From assembly GCA_041399065.1 (NCBI GenBank), contig JAWKTN010000015.1, forward strand, positions 6,338 to 70,337: 64,000 nucleotides of DNA, written 5' to 3'. The position numbers and the translations under genes are program-made. The notes under the pieces are model-generated. The model did not search any database. It saw only the letters and a list, made by a program, of their open reading frames with translations, and had not been told where the DNA came from. Positions 24,804 to 34,047 of this stretch are shown in pieces (positions within the stretch are counted from its first letter, which is position 1; the number at the start of each line of letters is the position of its first letter). The DNA is from JAGQPD01 sp020426865 (GTDB taxonomy: Bacteria; Planctomycetota; Planctomycetia; Pirellulales; Pirellulaceae).

Positions 24804-26906
24804 ATGAAGCTCCGAATTTTTCCAATGGGCCCGCTGCATGCGAGTTTCGTCGCCCTCTCAATCACCGTCGCATGCTGCTCTGATCGTTGCCTGGCGGAGA
24901 CAGACGTGTTTGTGAGCGGCGAGGGAGGGTATCATTCGTATCGCATCCCCGCCATCGTCACGACCAGCCAAGGTACATTGCTGGCATTCTGCGAAGGGAG
25001 AAAATCGGGGCGGGGTGACGCAGGGAATATCGATCTGCTCGTCCGCCGTTCCACGGATGCAGGCAAGACCTGGTCCGCACCGATCGTTGTCTGGGAGGAC
25101 GGAGACAATACGTGTGGCAATCCGACGCCCGTCGTTGACCAGACGACCGGAACGGTTTGGCTGGCGATGACCTGGAATCTTGGCTCCGATCACGAGCGTC
25201 AGATCATGGAGGGAACGAGCAAGGACGTGCGTCATGTCTACATGACACACTCCACCGATGACGGCGTGTCGTGGCAAACGCCTGCCAAAATCAGCGACCA
25301 CGTTCGAAAACCACATTGGCGTTGGTACGCGACCGGCCCCGGCAACGGAATACAATTGACGCGTGGACCCCATGTTGGTCGACTGCTGATTCCCGCCAAT
25401 CATTCCGATCACCGCGGCGACGGACATCCTTATCACAGTCACGTATTCTGGTCCGACGACCACGGCGAGTCGTGGCAATTAGGTGGCATCGAACAGGACC
25501 GCACAAACGAATCGGCGGTTGTTGAACTGACCGACGGCACCGTGTTGCACGCAATGCGATCGTATCACGGCGAAAACAAGCGAGCGATGGCGACCAGCCA
25601 GGACGGCGGGACAATCTGGTCTGATGTGTACCTTGATGCGACTCTCGATACACCAGTGTGTCAGGCAAATATCTTGCGTTATTCTTGGCCAGACGACGAT
25701 GCGACTGGAAACCGAAGTCGCCTGTTATTTTCCAGCCCGAAAGGAAAGGATCGTTCACACATGACCGTCTGGCTCAGCTTCGACGAAGGTCGTTCGTGGC
25801 CCGTCAGCGAGGAGGTCTATGCTGGCAGTGCCGCCTATTCGAATCTTGTCGTTTTGCCCGACCACAGTATTGGCTTGCTGTATGAGAAGCAAGGATACAA
25901 GTCGATTTCACTGGCGACGTTCTCGATCGAGTCGCTGGAGGAAGACTGGAACCGACGCTACGTATCGGCCGAGAATGCACTGCTCTATCAACGTAACAGT
26001 GGTGGATGGCCGAAGAACTACGACCGTCGCCGTGCTCCCAACGACCAGCAGCGGCGCAAGCTTCTGGCGGAGCGAGACAAGAACGATACGATGATCGACA
26101 ACGGAGCGACACACACCGAAATCCGCGTGCTCGCGCGGGCCTTTCAAGAAACGGCAGACGAACGATTTCGTGACGCCGCGATGCGCGGCATCCACTACTT
26201 GCTAGACGGCCAGTATGAAAACGGAGGATGGCCGCAACAATTCCCCGAACCGAGAGGATACGCTCGCCACATTACTTTCAACGATAACGCGATGATCGGT
26301 GTCATGATGCTACTGCGCGATATCGCTCGCGGTGCCGAGGAATTCACCTTCGTCTCGGAAACAGCTCGCCAGCGTTGCGCCACCGCAGTCGATCGCGGCG
26401 TCGATTGTATTTTGAAATGTCAGATTTCTGTAGATGACACACCGACTGTCTGGTGTGCCCAGCATGACCACCAGACATTTGCACCCGAAAAGGCACGAAG
26501 CTACGAACTGGTGTCACTCAGTGGTTCCGAATCGGTGGGAATCGTGCGATTTCTGATGCAGATCGAACAACCCAGCGACGAGGTCGTGCGCGCCATTGAA
26601 AGTGCCGTGGCATGGTTCGAGCGATCGAAACTGGAAGGGATCAAAGTCAATCGGGTCCGCGACGCCACCGCGCCCAAAGGATGGGATAAAGTCGTCATCG
26701 AAGATCTGTCGGCTCCGCCTTTGTGGGCGCGGTTTTACGACATCGGCACGAACCGGCCAATGTTCTGCGATCGCGACGGGGTCCCCAAAGCGTCGTTGGC
26801 GGAGATCGGTGTCGAACGCCGAACCGGGTACTCTTGGCTGGGCGACTATGCCGGCGATTTGCTTGCCAAGGAATTTCCCAAATGGAAAGAGAGACTAGCG
26901 AAGTAG
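24804..26906 (+). CDS. GH33 sialidase-fold domain fused to PL10 pectate lyase
   Basis: 700 residues with a strong AAGGAGG before the ATG and a signal peptide to about residue 31. Residues 33-385 are a GH33 six-bladed propeller: Y-R47-I-P, catalytic-type D72 (GRGDAGNIDL), five Asp boxes (STDAGKTW 83-90, STDDGVSW 150-157, SDDHGESW 217-224, SQDGGTIW 265-272, SFDEGRSW 325-332), E237 (NESAVVEL), and Y345 (AYSNLVVL). Residues 388-695 are a PL10 pectate lyase: ALLYQRNSGGWPKNYD, IDNGATHTEIRVLA, NGGWPQQFP, HITFNDNAM, WCAQHD, ARSYELVSLSGSESV and RRTGYSWLG. The joint at about 25965 is seamless. The product should cut pectin backbone and also remove a 2-keto-3-deoxy sugar acid, outside the cell. Confidence 0.9.
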   Translation: MKLRIFPMGPLHASFVALSITVACCSDRCLAETDVFVSGEGGYHSYRIPAIVTTSQGTLLAFCEGRKSGRGDAGNIDLLVRRSTDAGKTWSAPIVVWEDGDNTCGNPTPVVDQTTGTVWLAMTWNLGSDHERQIMEGTSKDVRHVYMTHSTDDGVSWQTPAKISDHVRKPHWRWYATGPGNGIQLTRGPHVGRLLIPANHSDHRGDGHPYHSHVFWSDDHGESWQLGGIEQDRTNESAVVELTDGTVLHAMRSYHGENKRAMATSQDGGTIWSDVYLDATLDTPVCQANILRYSWPDDDATGNRSRLLFSSPKGKDRSHMTVWLSFDEGRSWPVSEEVYAGSAAYSNLVVLPDHSIGLLYEKQGYKSISLATFSIESLEEDWNRRYVSAENALLYQRNSGGWPKNYDRRRAPNDQQRRKLLAERDKNDTMIDNGATHTEIRVLARAFQETADERFRDAAMRGIHYLLDGQYENGGWPQQFPEPRGYARHITFNDNAMIGVMMLLRDIARGAEEFTFVSETARQRCATAVDRGVDCILKCQISVDDTPTVWCAQHDHQTFAPEKARSYELVSLSGSESVGIVRFLMQIEQPSDEVVRAIESAVAWFERSKLEGIKVNRVRDATAPKGWDKVVIEDLSAPPLWARFYDIGTNRPMFCDRDGVPKASLAEIGVERRTGYSWLGDYAGDLLAKEFPKWKERLAK

Positions 26907-26925
26907 TACGAATTGCTACCTGCAG

Positions 26926-27543
26926 TTATGGCAGAAGGTCGTTGGCCGAAAGTCGGCCGATTTCGTGCCCGTCGAGCACGACAGGGATTGTATCATCGCC
27001 TTGATGCGCCGTGAAACGTGCATAGTCGGCAGCCGGCATCTCGCCCGATGGTTGCGAGTAAACCTCAATGACTCGATCGACGAGATTCACGATCCAGTAC
27101 GTCGGAATTCCAGCGGACGCATAGGCTCGTTTCTTCCATCCGCGATCGCGCTGGAGCGATGAATCTGCAATTTCGACAACCAATCCGACATCGCCCGGTC
27201 CCGGATGCCGATCGCGGTATTGTTCTCGCAGGCCCCGTATCACAACGATGTCCGGCTCAGGCTCGCTATCGTGCGTCGTAATCGGCTCTTGGGAATCGAC
27301 GGACCATCGTAGTGGAACGAGATTAGAAAACTTTCGCCGCGCCAATGCGGTGGCGGCAGAGTGCAATGGACTCTTGATCATCTTCCTTACCAAATATCCT
27401 TCAATCAACTCGATAGCATCGCCATCCACCAAAATCCCGGCTCGTAACATTTCGTGATATTGCACTATGCTCAGTGGAACTACTGGCTCGGGCGGTTGTA
27501 TCTCGTGACCGAGGCCCGTGTTAACATAGGGAGACGCGGACAT
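26926..27543 (-). CDS. Uma2 family (DUF820) putative endonuclease-fold protein
   Basis: 205 residues. Uma2 hallmarks are present: MLRAGILVDGDAIELIEGYLV near the N-terminus, SEPEPDIVVIRG, and VGLVVEIADSSLQRDRGWKKRAYASAGIPTYWIVN, giving the PD-(D/E)xK-like D...E-x-(A) arrangement of this family. Uma2 proteins are highly amplified in planctomycetes and cyanobacteria, and their cellular role is unsettled. An AGGTGA lies before the ATG. The gene is convergent with the sialidase-lyase gene, 19 bp away. Confidence 0.88.
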   Translation of the reverse strand: MSASPYVNTGLGHEIQPPEPVVPLSIVQYHEMLRAGILVDGDAIELIEGYLVRKMIKSPLHSAATALARRKFSNLVPLRWSVDSQEPITTHDSEPEPDIVVIRGLREQYRDRHPGPGDVGLVVEIADSSLQRDRGWKKRAYASAGIPTYWIVNLVDRVIEVYSQPSGEMPAADYARFTAHQGDDTIPVVLDGHEIGRLSANDLLP

Positions 27544-27646
27544 AAATCACCTAACAGGAAGGGGGAGGAAGCACGAGGCGTATCAAACTACAGTATAATG
27601 AGCGTCACAGCGTCTCTCCAGCACCCGCCGCCATTGATGGAACTTA

Positions 27647-29113
27647 ATGAGTATGTACAACCACGTTTTTCACAGTCCTCACGGGGTCGTCGTCAAGGCT
27701 TTGTTGCTGGCCACGGTTGCCTTGCCCCTTGCTGGCTCGCGTATCTCAGCCAACTATGTCGTGGTGGTGTCGAAAGCCACGCGTGCTGATTCAGAATGGC
27801 ACGCTGTTGTCGAGACATTGGTCGCCAAGTACGAAGCGGCAAGCGTGCTCGAATATGAGAACTCGGTGGCCGAATGCTTGCCGAAGCTTCAGGAACACTT
27901 TCCACGGTACGTTTGTTTTGTGGCGACGCCCAGTGAGTCGACACGAGGCTTTGTGGCTCAGGTTCATCGCGTGACGCGACGTTTGGACGATGATCCTTTC
28001 ACAGACTGCGTGTGGGGAATTCTGACTGGGTTTGACGCGGACAATGCCCTGGCCATCGCGAAGCACAAGGAACCGTTGGTCATTCGCCGAGCGGCTGCTG
28101 GGACCGAGATTGCGTTGGAAAAGCTGCAAGAGGGACGTTGGTATTGTGAGCTGAATCAACACAAGATGGTGCACAAGGACGTCTCGGCCGAGCCGAAGCA
28201 AGAAGTGGCCCCGGCAGATACCACATCGTCGCTGGTCGATTCACTCAATGAGTACAAGCCCGATTTGTTTGTTACTTCCGGTCACGCAACCGAACGAGAT
28301 TGGCAGATTGGCTATGCCTATCGCAACGGGTATTTTCGTTCACAAGCGGGCAGTTTGTTCGGCGTCGACACCAAGTCACAGCGAATGTCGATCCATTCGC
28401 CAAACCCCAAGGTTTACCTGCCGATTGGCAACTGCCTTATGGGACACATTGATGGTACGGATGCCATGGCGTTGGCCTGGATGAATTCGGCAGGTGTGCA
28501 TCAGATGATTGGCTACACTGTGCTCACCTGGTACGGCTACGCCGGATGGGGCGTGCTTGATTACTTCGTCGAGCAACCTGGACGATACAATTTCGCAGAG
28601 GCATTTTACGCCAACCAGCAGGCACTACTGCATCGCATCGAGAAATATTTTCCGGATGCTGTGAACATCGAACTCGATGCCAACGGTCGCCCAGCCATGC
28701 CAGTGGCACTCACCGATGCCGCTCGCAGTGCCGGCCTAAGTCGGCAAGATGCGATGGGATTACTTTACGACCGCGACGCACTGGCATTTTACGGCGATCC
28801 AGCGTGGGACGCTCGACTTGCGGACGGTCCGCTCGCTTATGATCAGCGGCTTGCTGTTTCCGGAGGCGAGTATACGGTGACGATTTCCGGAAACGAAGGG
28901 GAAAGATCTTTTGAGCCGGTAAACACCAACGGATCGCAACGCGGTTGGCGACCAATCGTCGTGTTCTTGCCACATCGGGTGAAAGACATCAACATCACGG
29001 ACGGACACGACTTAGCACCTGTCGTCACCGACAATTTCGTCCTGATTCCGAATCCGCGAAAGTATGATCCCCTGCGGGAGTATCGAGTCAGCTTTACCGC
29101 GACGCGCCAGTAG
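27647..29113 (+). CDS. Secreted clan-CD (gingipain/caspase-fold) peptidase-like protein
   Basis: 488 residues with a signal peptide (VVVKALLLATVALPLAGS). The central part has a His-Gly type strand end, PDLFVTSGH213ATERDW, and a downstream strand ending in the Cys, VYLPIGNC263LMGHIDG, followed by MALAWMNSAGVHQMIGY. A His in a hydrophobic-strand/GH context followed about 50 residues later by a Cys is the clan CD cysteine peptidase dyad (families C25, C13, C14). No metal or other catalytic motif is present. An Ig-like C-terminal domain follows from about residue 390. Peptidase activity is inferred from motif geometry only. Confidence 0.6.
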   Translation: MSMYNHVFHSPHGVVVKALLLATVALPLAGSRISANYVVVVSKATRADSEWHAVVETLVAKYEAASVLEYENSVAECLPKLQEHFPRYVCFVATPSESTRGFVAQVHRVTRRLDDDPFTDCVWGILTGFDADNALAIAKHKEPLVIRRAAAGTEIALEKLQEGRWYCELNQHKMVHKDVSAEPKQEVAPADTTSSLVDSLNEYKPDLFVTSGHATERDWQIGYAYRNGYFRSQAGSLFGVDTKSQRMSIHSPNPKVYLPIGNCLMGHIDGTDAMALAWMNSAGVHQMIGYTVLTWYGYAGWGVLDYFVEQPGRYNFAEAFYANQQALLHRIEKYFPDAVNIELDANGRPAMPVALTDAARSAGLSRQDAMGLLYDRDALAFYGDPAWDARLADGPLAYDQRLAVSGGEYTVTISGNEGERSFEPVNTNGSQRGWRPIVVFLPHRVKDINITDGHDLAPVVTDNFVLIPNPRKYDPLREYRVSFTATRQ

Positions 29114-29367
29114 TGACTTGATGGCTTACAGGTTTGATCGACGCTTGATTAGCGTCGTCTCTGCAGTGTGCCAGTCGCATTGTTGCGGGTTCCTTGAGCA
29201 GTGAATGCCAAAACAGATGATCGCCCTTTCGCTCCGCTCGCGGTGGCGATCGTGGGTAACGCTACAAGCAGCCACAGAAATGTAATTGCGCGCCGGCGTG
29301 CATCCGGCAGCAAACCTAATGTCGCCAGACATTGGGTTTGCAATCGCAGAACAAGCGCAATCCGTTG

Positions 29368-31053
29368 TCAACGTTGGGCGACCGTCAACTGCCGAGCAGC
29401 TTCGCAACCGGCAGCCAATACATTGTCATTCACGATGTCTGGCGTTCCGCCACGATACCCCACGATGTGGGCGGTCGCTGTCACGTCGGAACCGGCGACG
29501 GCCATGTCGGGTGTCACCCCTTGTCCGCTAATTGCCTGCCCGCTCGGCGAGTAAAACTTGGCCGTCGTCAGGCGAACCCCTGATTTGACGACACTCAATG
29601 GGAAGATCCCTTGGACCGATCCCTTGCCATAGCTTTGTTCCCCCACGACACGAGCACGATGATGATCACGCATGGCACCCGCGAATATCTCGCTGGCACT
29701 CGCAGTATCTCGATCGATTAACACAACGAGGGGCACCTGCCAGGTGCCAACGCGATGTGCGGTATAGTCGAAATCTTCCTGACGGCTACGACCACGCGTG
29801 GAAACGATCGTGCCTTCGGTCAAAAACTTGTCGGAAACTTCGACCGAAGCTGTCAACAGTCCGCCAGGATTTCCCCGCAGATCGATGATCAAGCTCTTCA
29901 TTCCTTCGCGATGCAGCTTCCAAAGGGCAGCGTCTACATCACGACTGGTCGTTTTCTGGAAACTGGTAAGCCGAAAATAGGCGACGCCATTCTGTTTGTC
30001 GACCATCATCGCATCTTCCACGCTCGGCACGTCAACTCGCTCGCGGCGAATCGACAGTTCGCGAGGGGCGTCATTGGCAGGCGACAGCACGGCGACTTGG
30101 ACAACCGAACCTTGCTCGCCTTTGAGCATATCGGCGGCCAATTCCGTCGTGATATCCTCCGTTGACTTTCCATCGACGGCAACGATACGGTCGCCCGGTT
30201 GAATTCCCGCCAGCGCGGCAGGGCCATTGCCAATGACGTCTACGATCAGCAGTGAACCTTGGTCAGATTTGAGTTCGATCCCCAACCCCACGAAGTTTCC
30301 CTCGATCTGCGAATAAACTTCGTCCAATTGCGAGCCGGAAAGATACGAGGAATACTGATCAAGCGATCCGATTGCTCCACAGCAATACTCCATGATCGTC
30401 GCACTTAACGGAATCCCCAATCGCTGCTGTGCAAGTCTCGCCGAGTAATAGACCAGGTCACGAGCCGCGCGGCGGTCTCGAACGATTCGCGTGTTGACCG
30501 AGTCACGGAGTTCATGGCGGAATGCATTGATCTGATCCGATGAAGCTTGCGGTGCGTTGATCTTCACGAACGTGGGCTTCGTCAGCGCCACGTCCAGATT
30601 GGCCGTTCCTCGCCACGTGAGCTTCTGCCAATCGGGCTCGACGACATAATGTGTCTGGATTTTCAACACCACTTCGTCAAATGCCTCCAACGCCCGACGC
30701 TCGTCGGTTGTCCGCACCAAGTTGGCGAAACTGGAATCGGCGAAACGACGGTCCAGCTCGCAGTGGATCTCAGCCAAAGTCTGGCGACGCTGTAAGTCCG
30801 TATGTTGAGGATACTTTTTCAGCGCCGCATCATAGTGCGATAACGCTTCCGGCCACCGCTGCTCCTTTTCTAACACTCGCCCCTGAGACAACACCGACTC
30901 AATCGCCGATGCGTCCTCAACGTCCCCCGGCAAAGAGGAGGTCGGTATCCGGACCTGCTCCTGTGCCCCTGCGAAGCGAGCGGAAAACGGGAGAACGGAA
31001 AGTGTGACTATTAAAAGCTGGCTGCAAACAACGCGGAAAAGACTTTGTTGCAT
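29368..31053 (-). CDS. S41 family C-terminal processing peptidase with PDZ domain
   Basis: 561 residues from ATG 31053, which starts a signal peptide (LLIVTLSVLPFSARFAGA). A TPR-like N-terminal part (EALSHYDAALKKYPQH) precedes a PDZ domain around GNFVGLGIELKSDQGSL and GIQPGDRIVAVDG. The protease domain has IIDLRGNPGGLL, then Ser454 in DTASASEIFAGAM and Lys477 in QSYGKGSVQ, the Ser-Lys dyad of CtpA/Prc enzymes. It processes or degrades exported proteins from their C-termini in the periplasm. Confidence 0.92.
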   Translation of the reverse strand: MQQSLFRVVCSQLLIVTLSVLPFSARFAGAQEQVRIPTSSLPGDVEDASAIESVLSQGRVLEKEQRWPEALSHYDAALKKYPQHTDLQRRQTLAEIHCELDRRFADSSFANLVRTTDERRALEAFDEVVLKIQTHYVVEPDWQKLTWRGTANLDVALTKPTFVKINAPQASSDQINAFRHELRDSVNTRIVRDRRAARDLVYYSARLAQQRLGIPLSATIMEYCCGAIGSLDQYSSYLSGSQLDEVYSQIEGNFVGLGIELKSDQGSLLIVDVIGNGPAALAGIQPGDRIVAVDGKSTEDITTELAADMLKGEQGSVVQVAVLSPANDAPRELSIRRERVDVPSVEDAMMVDKQNGVAYFRLTSFQKTTSRDVDAALWKLHREGMKSLIIDLRGNPGGLLTASVEVSDKFLTEGTIVSTRGRSRQEDFDYTAHRVGTWQVPLVVLIDRDTASASEIFAGAMRDHHRARVVGEQSYGKGSVQGIFPLSVVKSGVRLTTAKFYSPSGQAISGQGVTPDMAVAGSDVTATAHIVGYRGGTPDIVNDNVLAAGCEAARQLTVAQR

Positions 31054-31507
31054 TTTGGGCGATTCCCCGCAATCGCGCGACTCCCACAAGGATCCCGTCC
31101 CCGCTTCCGTTCGCGCTCATCCATCTGAAATACCACCCGCACTTGAACACTCAAATCATCAGTGTCCCTTCGCGGTCCAATAAGCCGGATGTCCTTTCCG
31201 TGCGGGCACGTTACGCTCAGTCGTGAGCGCGCCCTACTGAATATAGGACACGTTTCGCCACTGGTCAAAGAAACCGACGACTTTTCGGGGACACTCTTTT
31301 CGCTATCGAGCGAATAACCCTCACCACAATGACGATCGTCGGACGCGCCTCCTAGCGCTCGCGGGCTTCCCAAGCAGAATTGCCAGCGGGCAATACCGGT
31401 CCCATTGTATGCCCCACCTCGAGCCCCACCAAGCTGCGCCAATAAAAAACCCGCTGATTCATGGCAAAAAACACATTCTACGGCCGATCGGACAGTTGGG
31501 TGACGAT

Positions 31508-31537
31508 GGCAACAGCGAGTGGGGCAACAGCGAGTGG
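31508..31537. repeat. 15-bp tandem duplication
   Basis: Two perfect adjacent copies of GGCAACAGCGAGTGG. Confidence 0.7.
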
Positions 31538-31660
31538 GGGAATCGACCCAGGTTACGAGTATTTGCAACAACCGTCGCAATCAACAAAGCGAACCTAATC
31601 TTGGGAAAAGGGTCGTAGGGAGACGATAGAGGTCGAGGCGACGGGACGCCGATCGTTGAG

Positions 31661-31686
31661 TTCCAGTTTAGCGTTCCAGTTTAGCG
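31661..31686. repeat. 13-bp tandem duplication abutting a -35 box
   Basis: Two perfect adjacent copies of TTCCAGTTTAGCG end directly at the TTGAAT -35 candidate of the next promoter. Confidence 0.7.
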
Positions 31687-31715
31687 TTGAATAATTGCGG
31701 ATTAGGACGTATCGT
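31687..31715 (+). promoter_or_regulatory. Promoter candidate for acetolactate synthase
   Basis: TTGAAT (31687-31692), 17-nt spacer, TATCGT (31710-31715). Transcription would start near 31722, which excludes the ATG at 31721 and fits the TTG start at 31823. Confidence 0.4.
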
Positions 31716-31822
31716 AACGAATGGGGAGATACGGTCCCTGGGCAGCGGTAATTAGTGCGCGAGAATTCCGTTTTTTTTCGCTGATTAGACTAGGTAATGG
31801 TAGCGTCGAGGGGGAGGTAGTT

Positions 31823-33619
31823 TTGGCCACCACGGGTTCCAAGACAAGTAAGCAGTCGAGCAAAGAGGCGAAATCAACGAGTCCCTTGATGACGGGGGCG
31901 GACATTCTGGTCAAGTCGTTGGTGGATCATGGCGTGGAGGTCATCTTTGCGTATCCGGGTGGCGCGAGTATGCCGTTGCACCAGGCGTTGACGCGTTATG
32001 CGGACAGGTTGCGGACGATCTTGCCGCGACATGAGCAAGGAGGCGGGTTTGCCGCGCAGGGGTACGCTCGGGCAACAGGGCGTGTGGGCGTCTGCATGGC
32101 AACCAGTGGTCCAGGTGCCACAAACTTGGTAACGGCAATTGCGGACGCCAAGCTCGACAGCATTCCGATGGTGGCGATCACGGGTCAGGTTGCTACGCCG
32201 GTGATTGGCAATGACGCGTTTCAAGAGACGCCGATCGTGGAAGTTTGCCGGACGATCACCAAGCATCACTACATGGTGACCGACATTCGCGACTTGGCGA
32301 GAATCATGCGTGAGGCTTTTCATGTGGCAACGACAGGGCGTCCTGGACCAGTCCTGGTGGACATGCCGAAGGACGTCCAGATCAGCCATTTGGCGCCGGA
32401 TTGGGAAGCGCCGATGCAGTTGCCTGGTTATTCCTACGAAACGCCGCGCGCGAAGCCAGAGCAAATCCGGCAGGTGGCGGCGGCGATCAAACGCGCCAAA
32501 CGGCCGATTATCTATGCTGGTGGCGGCGTGATCGCGAGCGAGGCCAGCCAGGAATTGCGAAACCTCGCGCACAAGACGAAGATTCCCGTCACCATGACCG
32601 TGATGGGGCTCGGCGCCTTCCCCAATGACGACCCGCTATCGCTAGATATGCTGGGCATGCATGGGAGCGTCTACGCCAACTATGCGATCAACGAAGCGGA
32701 CCTGATTTTGGCGGTGGGAGTACGATTTGATGACCGCGTCACGGGCAAGCTGGAGGAATTCGCCAAATTTGCCAAGATCGTCCATATCGATATCGATGCA
32801 TCGGAGCTGAACAAAAACAAAGTCGCCCACATCCCCATCTGCAGTGACGCAAAAATCGCACTCGCGGAGCTCGCCAAGGTTGTCGACGCTCCCGAAGGAA
32901 TTGACGATTGGGTCCGGCAGTGCCAGCAGTGGAAGGCGGACGAGCCGTTCCACTACGACACCGAATTCGACGGAATCCTGCAGCAACACGCGATTTCCGA
33001 ATTGTCGCGCATTACCCAAGACCGCGACGCGATCATTTCGGTCGGCGTCGGTCAGCATCAGATGTGGTCGGCCCAGTTCTACCGCTTCCAGAAACCACGT
33101 ACGTGGATGTGCAGCAGCGGACTGGGCACGATGGGCTTCGGGCTGCCCGCTGCGATGGGAGCGCAGGCTGCGTTCCCCAACCACCTGGTCGTCGACATCG
33201 ACGGCGACGGTAGCTTTCAAATGAATATCCAAGAACTGGCGACCTGTTACTGCGAGGAGCTCCCGGTCAAGGTGTTGTTGCTGAACAACCAACATCTCGG
33301 CATGGTGGTTCAATGGGAAGACCGGTTCATGGCGGGCAATCGAGCACATACGTATCTCGGCCCCATTCACCACGATGAGGCTCGCGGCAAGGGCACCAGC
33401 GCCTACGCGGAGCAACGCTATCCGGATTTTGTGTCCATCGCCAAGGGATACGGCTGCGGTGCTGCCACGATCAGCAACAAAGTTGATCTCGTGCCGGCGC
33501 TCGAAGAAATGATCGCCTTCCAAGGACCGTATGTCCTGGATGTCCAAGTACCGTACCAGGAACACGTGCTGCCAATGATCCCCAGCAACGGCACCGTAAA
33601 TGACATGATTAAGTCATAG
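31823..33619 (+). CDS. ilvB: Acetolactate synthase, large (catalytic) subunit
   Basis: 598 residues. I choose the TTG at 31823 because a strong GGGGAGG lies 5 nt upstream, while the longer frame from ATG 31721 begins with 34 residues that do not resemble the family. Thiamine-diphosphate enzyme features: FAYPGGASMPLHQAL, catalytic Glu in RHEQGGGFAAQGYARATG, the FAD-region GVRFDDRVTGKL, and the ThDP motif GDGSFQMNIQELAT ending in LLNN. It makes acetolactate for valine, leucine and isoleucine synthesis. No regulatory subunit gene follows within the window. Confidence 0.93.
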   Translation: MATTGSKTSKQSSKEAKSTSPLMTGADILVKSLVDHGVEVIFAYPGGASMPLHQALTRYADRLRTILPRHEQGGGFAAQGYARATGRVGVCMATSGPGATNLVTAIADAKLDSIPMVAITGQVATPVIGNDAFQETPIVEVCRTITKHHYMVTDIRDLARIMREAFHVATTGRPGPVLVDMPKDVQISHLAPDWEAPMQLPGYSYETPRAKPEQIRQVAAAIKRAKRPIIYAGGGVIASEASQELRNLAHKTKIPVTMTVMGLGAFPNDDPLSLDMLGMHGSVYANYAINEADLILAVGVRFDDRVTGKLEEFAKFAKIVHIDIDASELNKNKVAHIPICSDAKIALAELAKVVDAPEGIDDWVRQCQQWKADEPFHYDTEFDGILQQHAISELSRITQDRDAIISVGVGQHQMWSAQFYRFQKPRTWMCSSGLGTMGFGLPAAMGAQAAFPNHLVVDIDGDGSFQMNIQELATCYCEELPVKVLLLNNQHLGMVVQWEDRFMAGNRAHTYLGPIHHDEARGKGTSAYAEQRYPDFVSIAKGYGCGAATISNKVDLVPALEEMIAFQGPYVLDVQVPYQEHVLPMIPSNGTVNDMIKS

Positions 33620-33667
33620 CGGCTCCAGCCATCGCGGGCGGCATGCCAATCCTCGTGGCGGGACCAG

Positions 33668-33844
33668 CTAGTTGCCGAACCGGTCGACCAGTGACGAAGG
33701 GTCACCGATTTCCGACGCCGTCTGATCCAACTCCGACGACGTGTTGGTTCCCAACGAACGCACGCCAAGGAACAGTCCTGCGGCTAATAAGGCAAGGACA
33801 ACAGCCGTTTGCACCGCGGAGATCCCGCGTTTTCGTCGACTCAT
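33668..33844 (-). CDS. Flp-type mini-pilin-like peptide
   Basis: 58 residues, ATG 33844 with GGGAG 8 nt upstream, ending at TAG 33668. The layout is a short basic leader (MSRRKRG), a single hydrophobic helix (SAVQTAVVLALLAAGLFLGV) and a polar tail of about 30 residues. This matches Flp/type IVb pilin-like peptides in size and shape. The classical G/XXXEY prepilin site is replaced by G-ISAVQ, so processing is doubtful. No tad genes are nearby. It is also compatible with a generic single-pass membrane peptide. Confidence 0.5.
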   Translation of the reverse strand: MSRRKRGISAVQTAVVLALLAAGLFLGVRSLGTNTSSELDQTASEIGDPSSLVDRFGN

Positions 33845-34047
33845 GACGTTGACTCCCGGATCCCATCAAAAAGTTCTTCGCATCGCAATCCGAATGCACG
33901 GACGGCCGAGTGGCCAGCGCCACCAGAAGCCCAGTCGCTTACGGGCCTACTTAATTCATACCTCAGGTATTTACAAGTTGGATGTCAAACCGAAGGACGG
34001 CGGTTGACTTCGTGGGACGGCACATTAGGAATCTGAGGAATAAACGG

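Larger units (their letters stand above)
31054..31822. other. Long intergenic region upstream of acetolactate synthase
   Basis: Almost 770 bp with no convincing gene. It holds two short tandem duplications (31508-31537 and 31661-31686) and a promoter candidate at 31687-31715. The remaining sequence showed nothing else recognisable. Confidence 0.45.

Noticed and set aside
29138..29158. CGACGC/GCGTCG hairpin after the clan-CD gene as terminator
   Set aside because: Short stem and no T tract; too weak to call.
32642..33565. Minus-strand frame of 307 codons antisense to ilvB
   Set aside because: Shadow of a conserved enzyme caused by GC-rich codon use.
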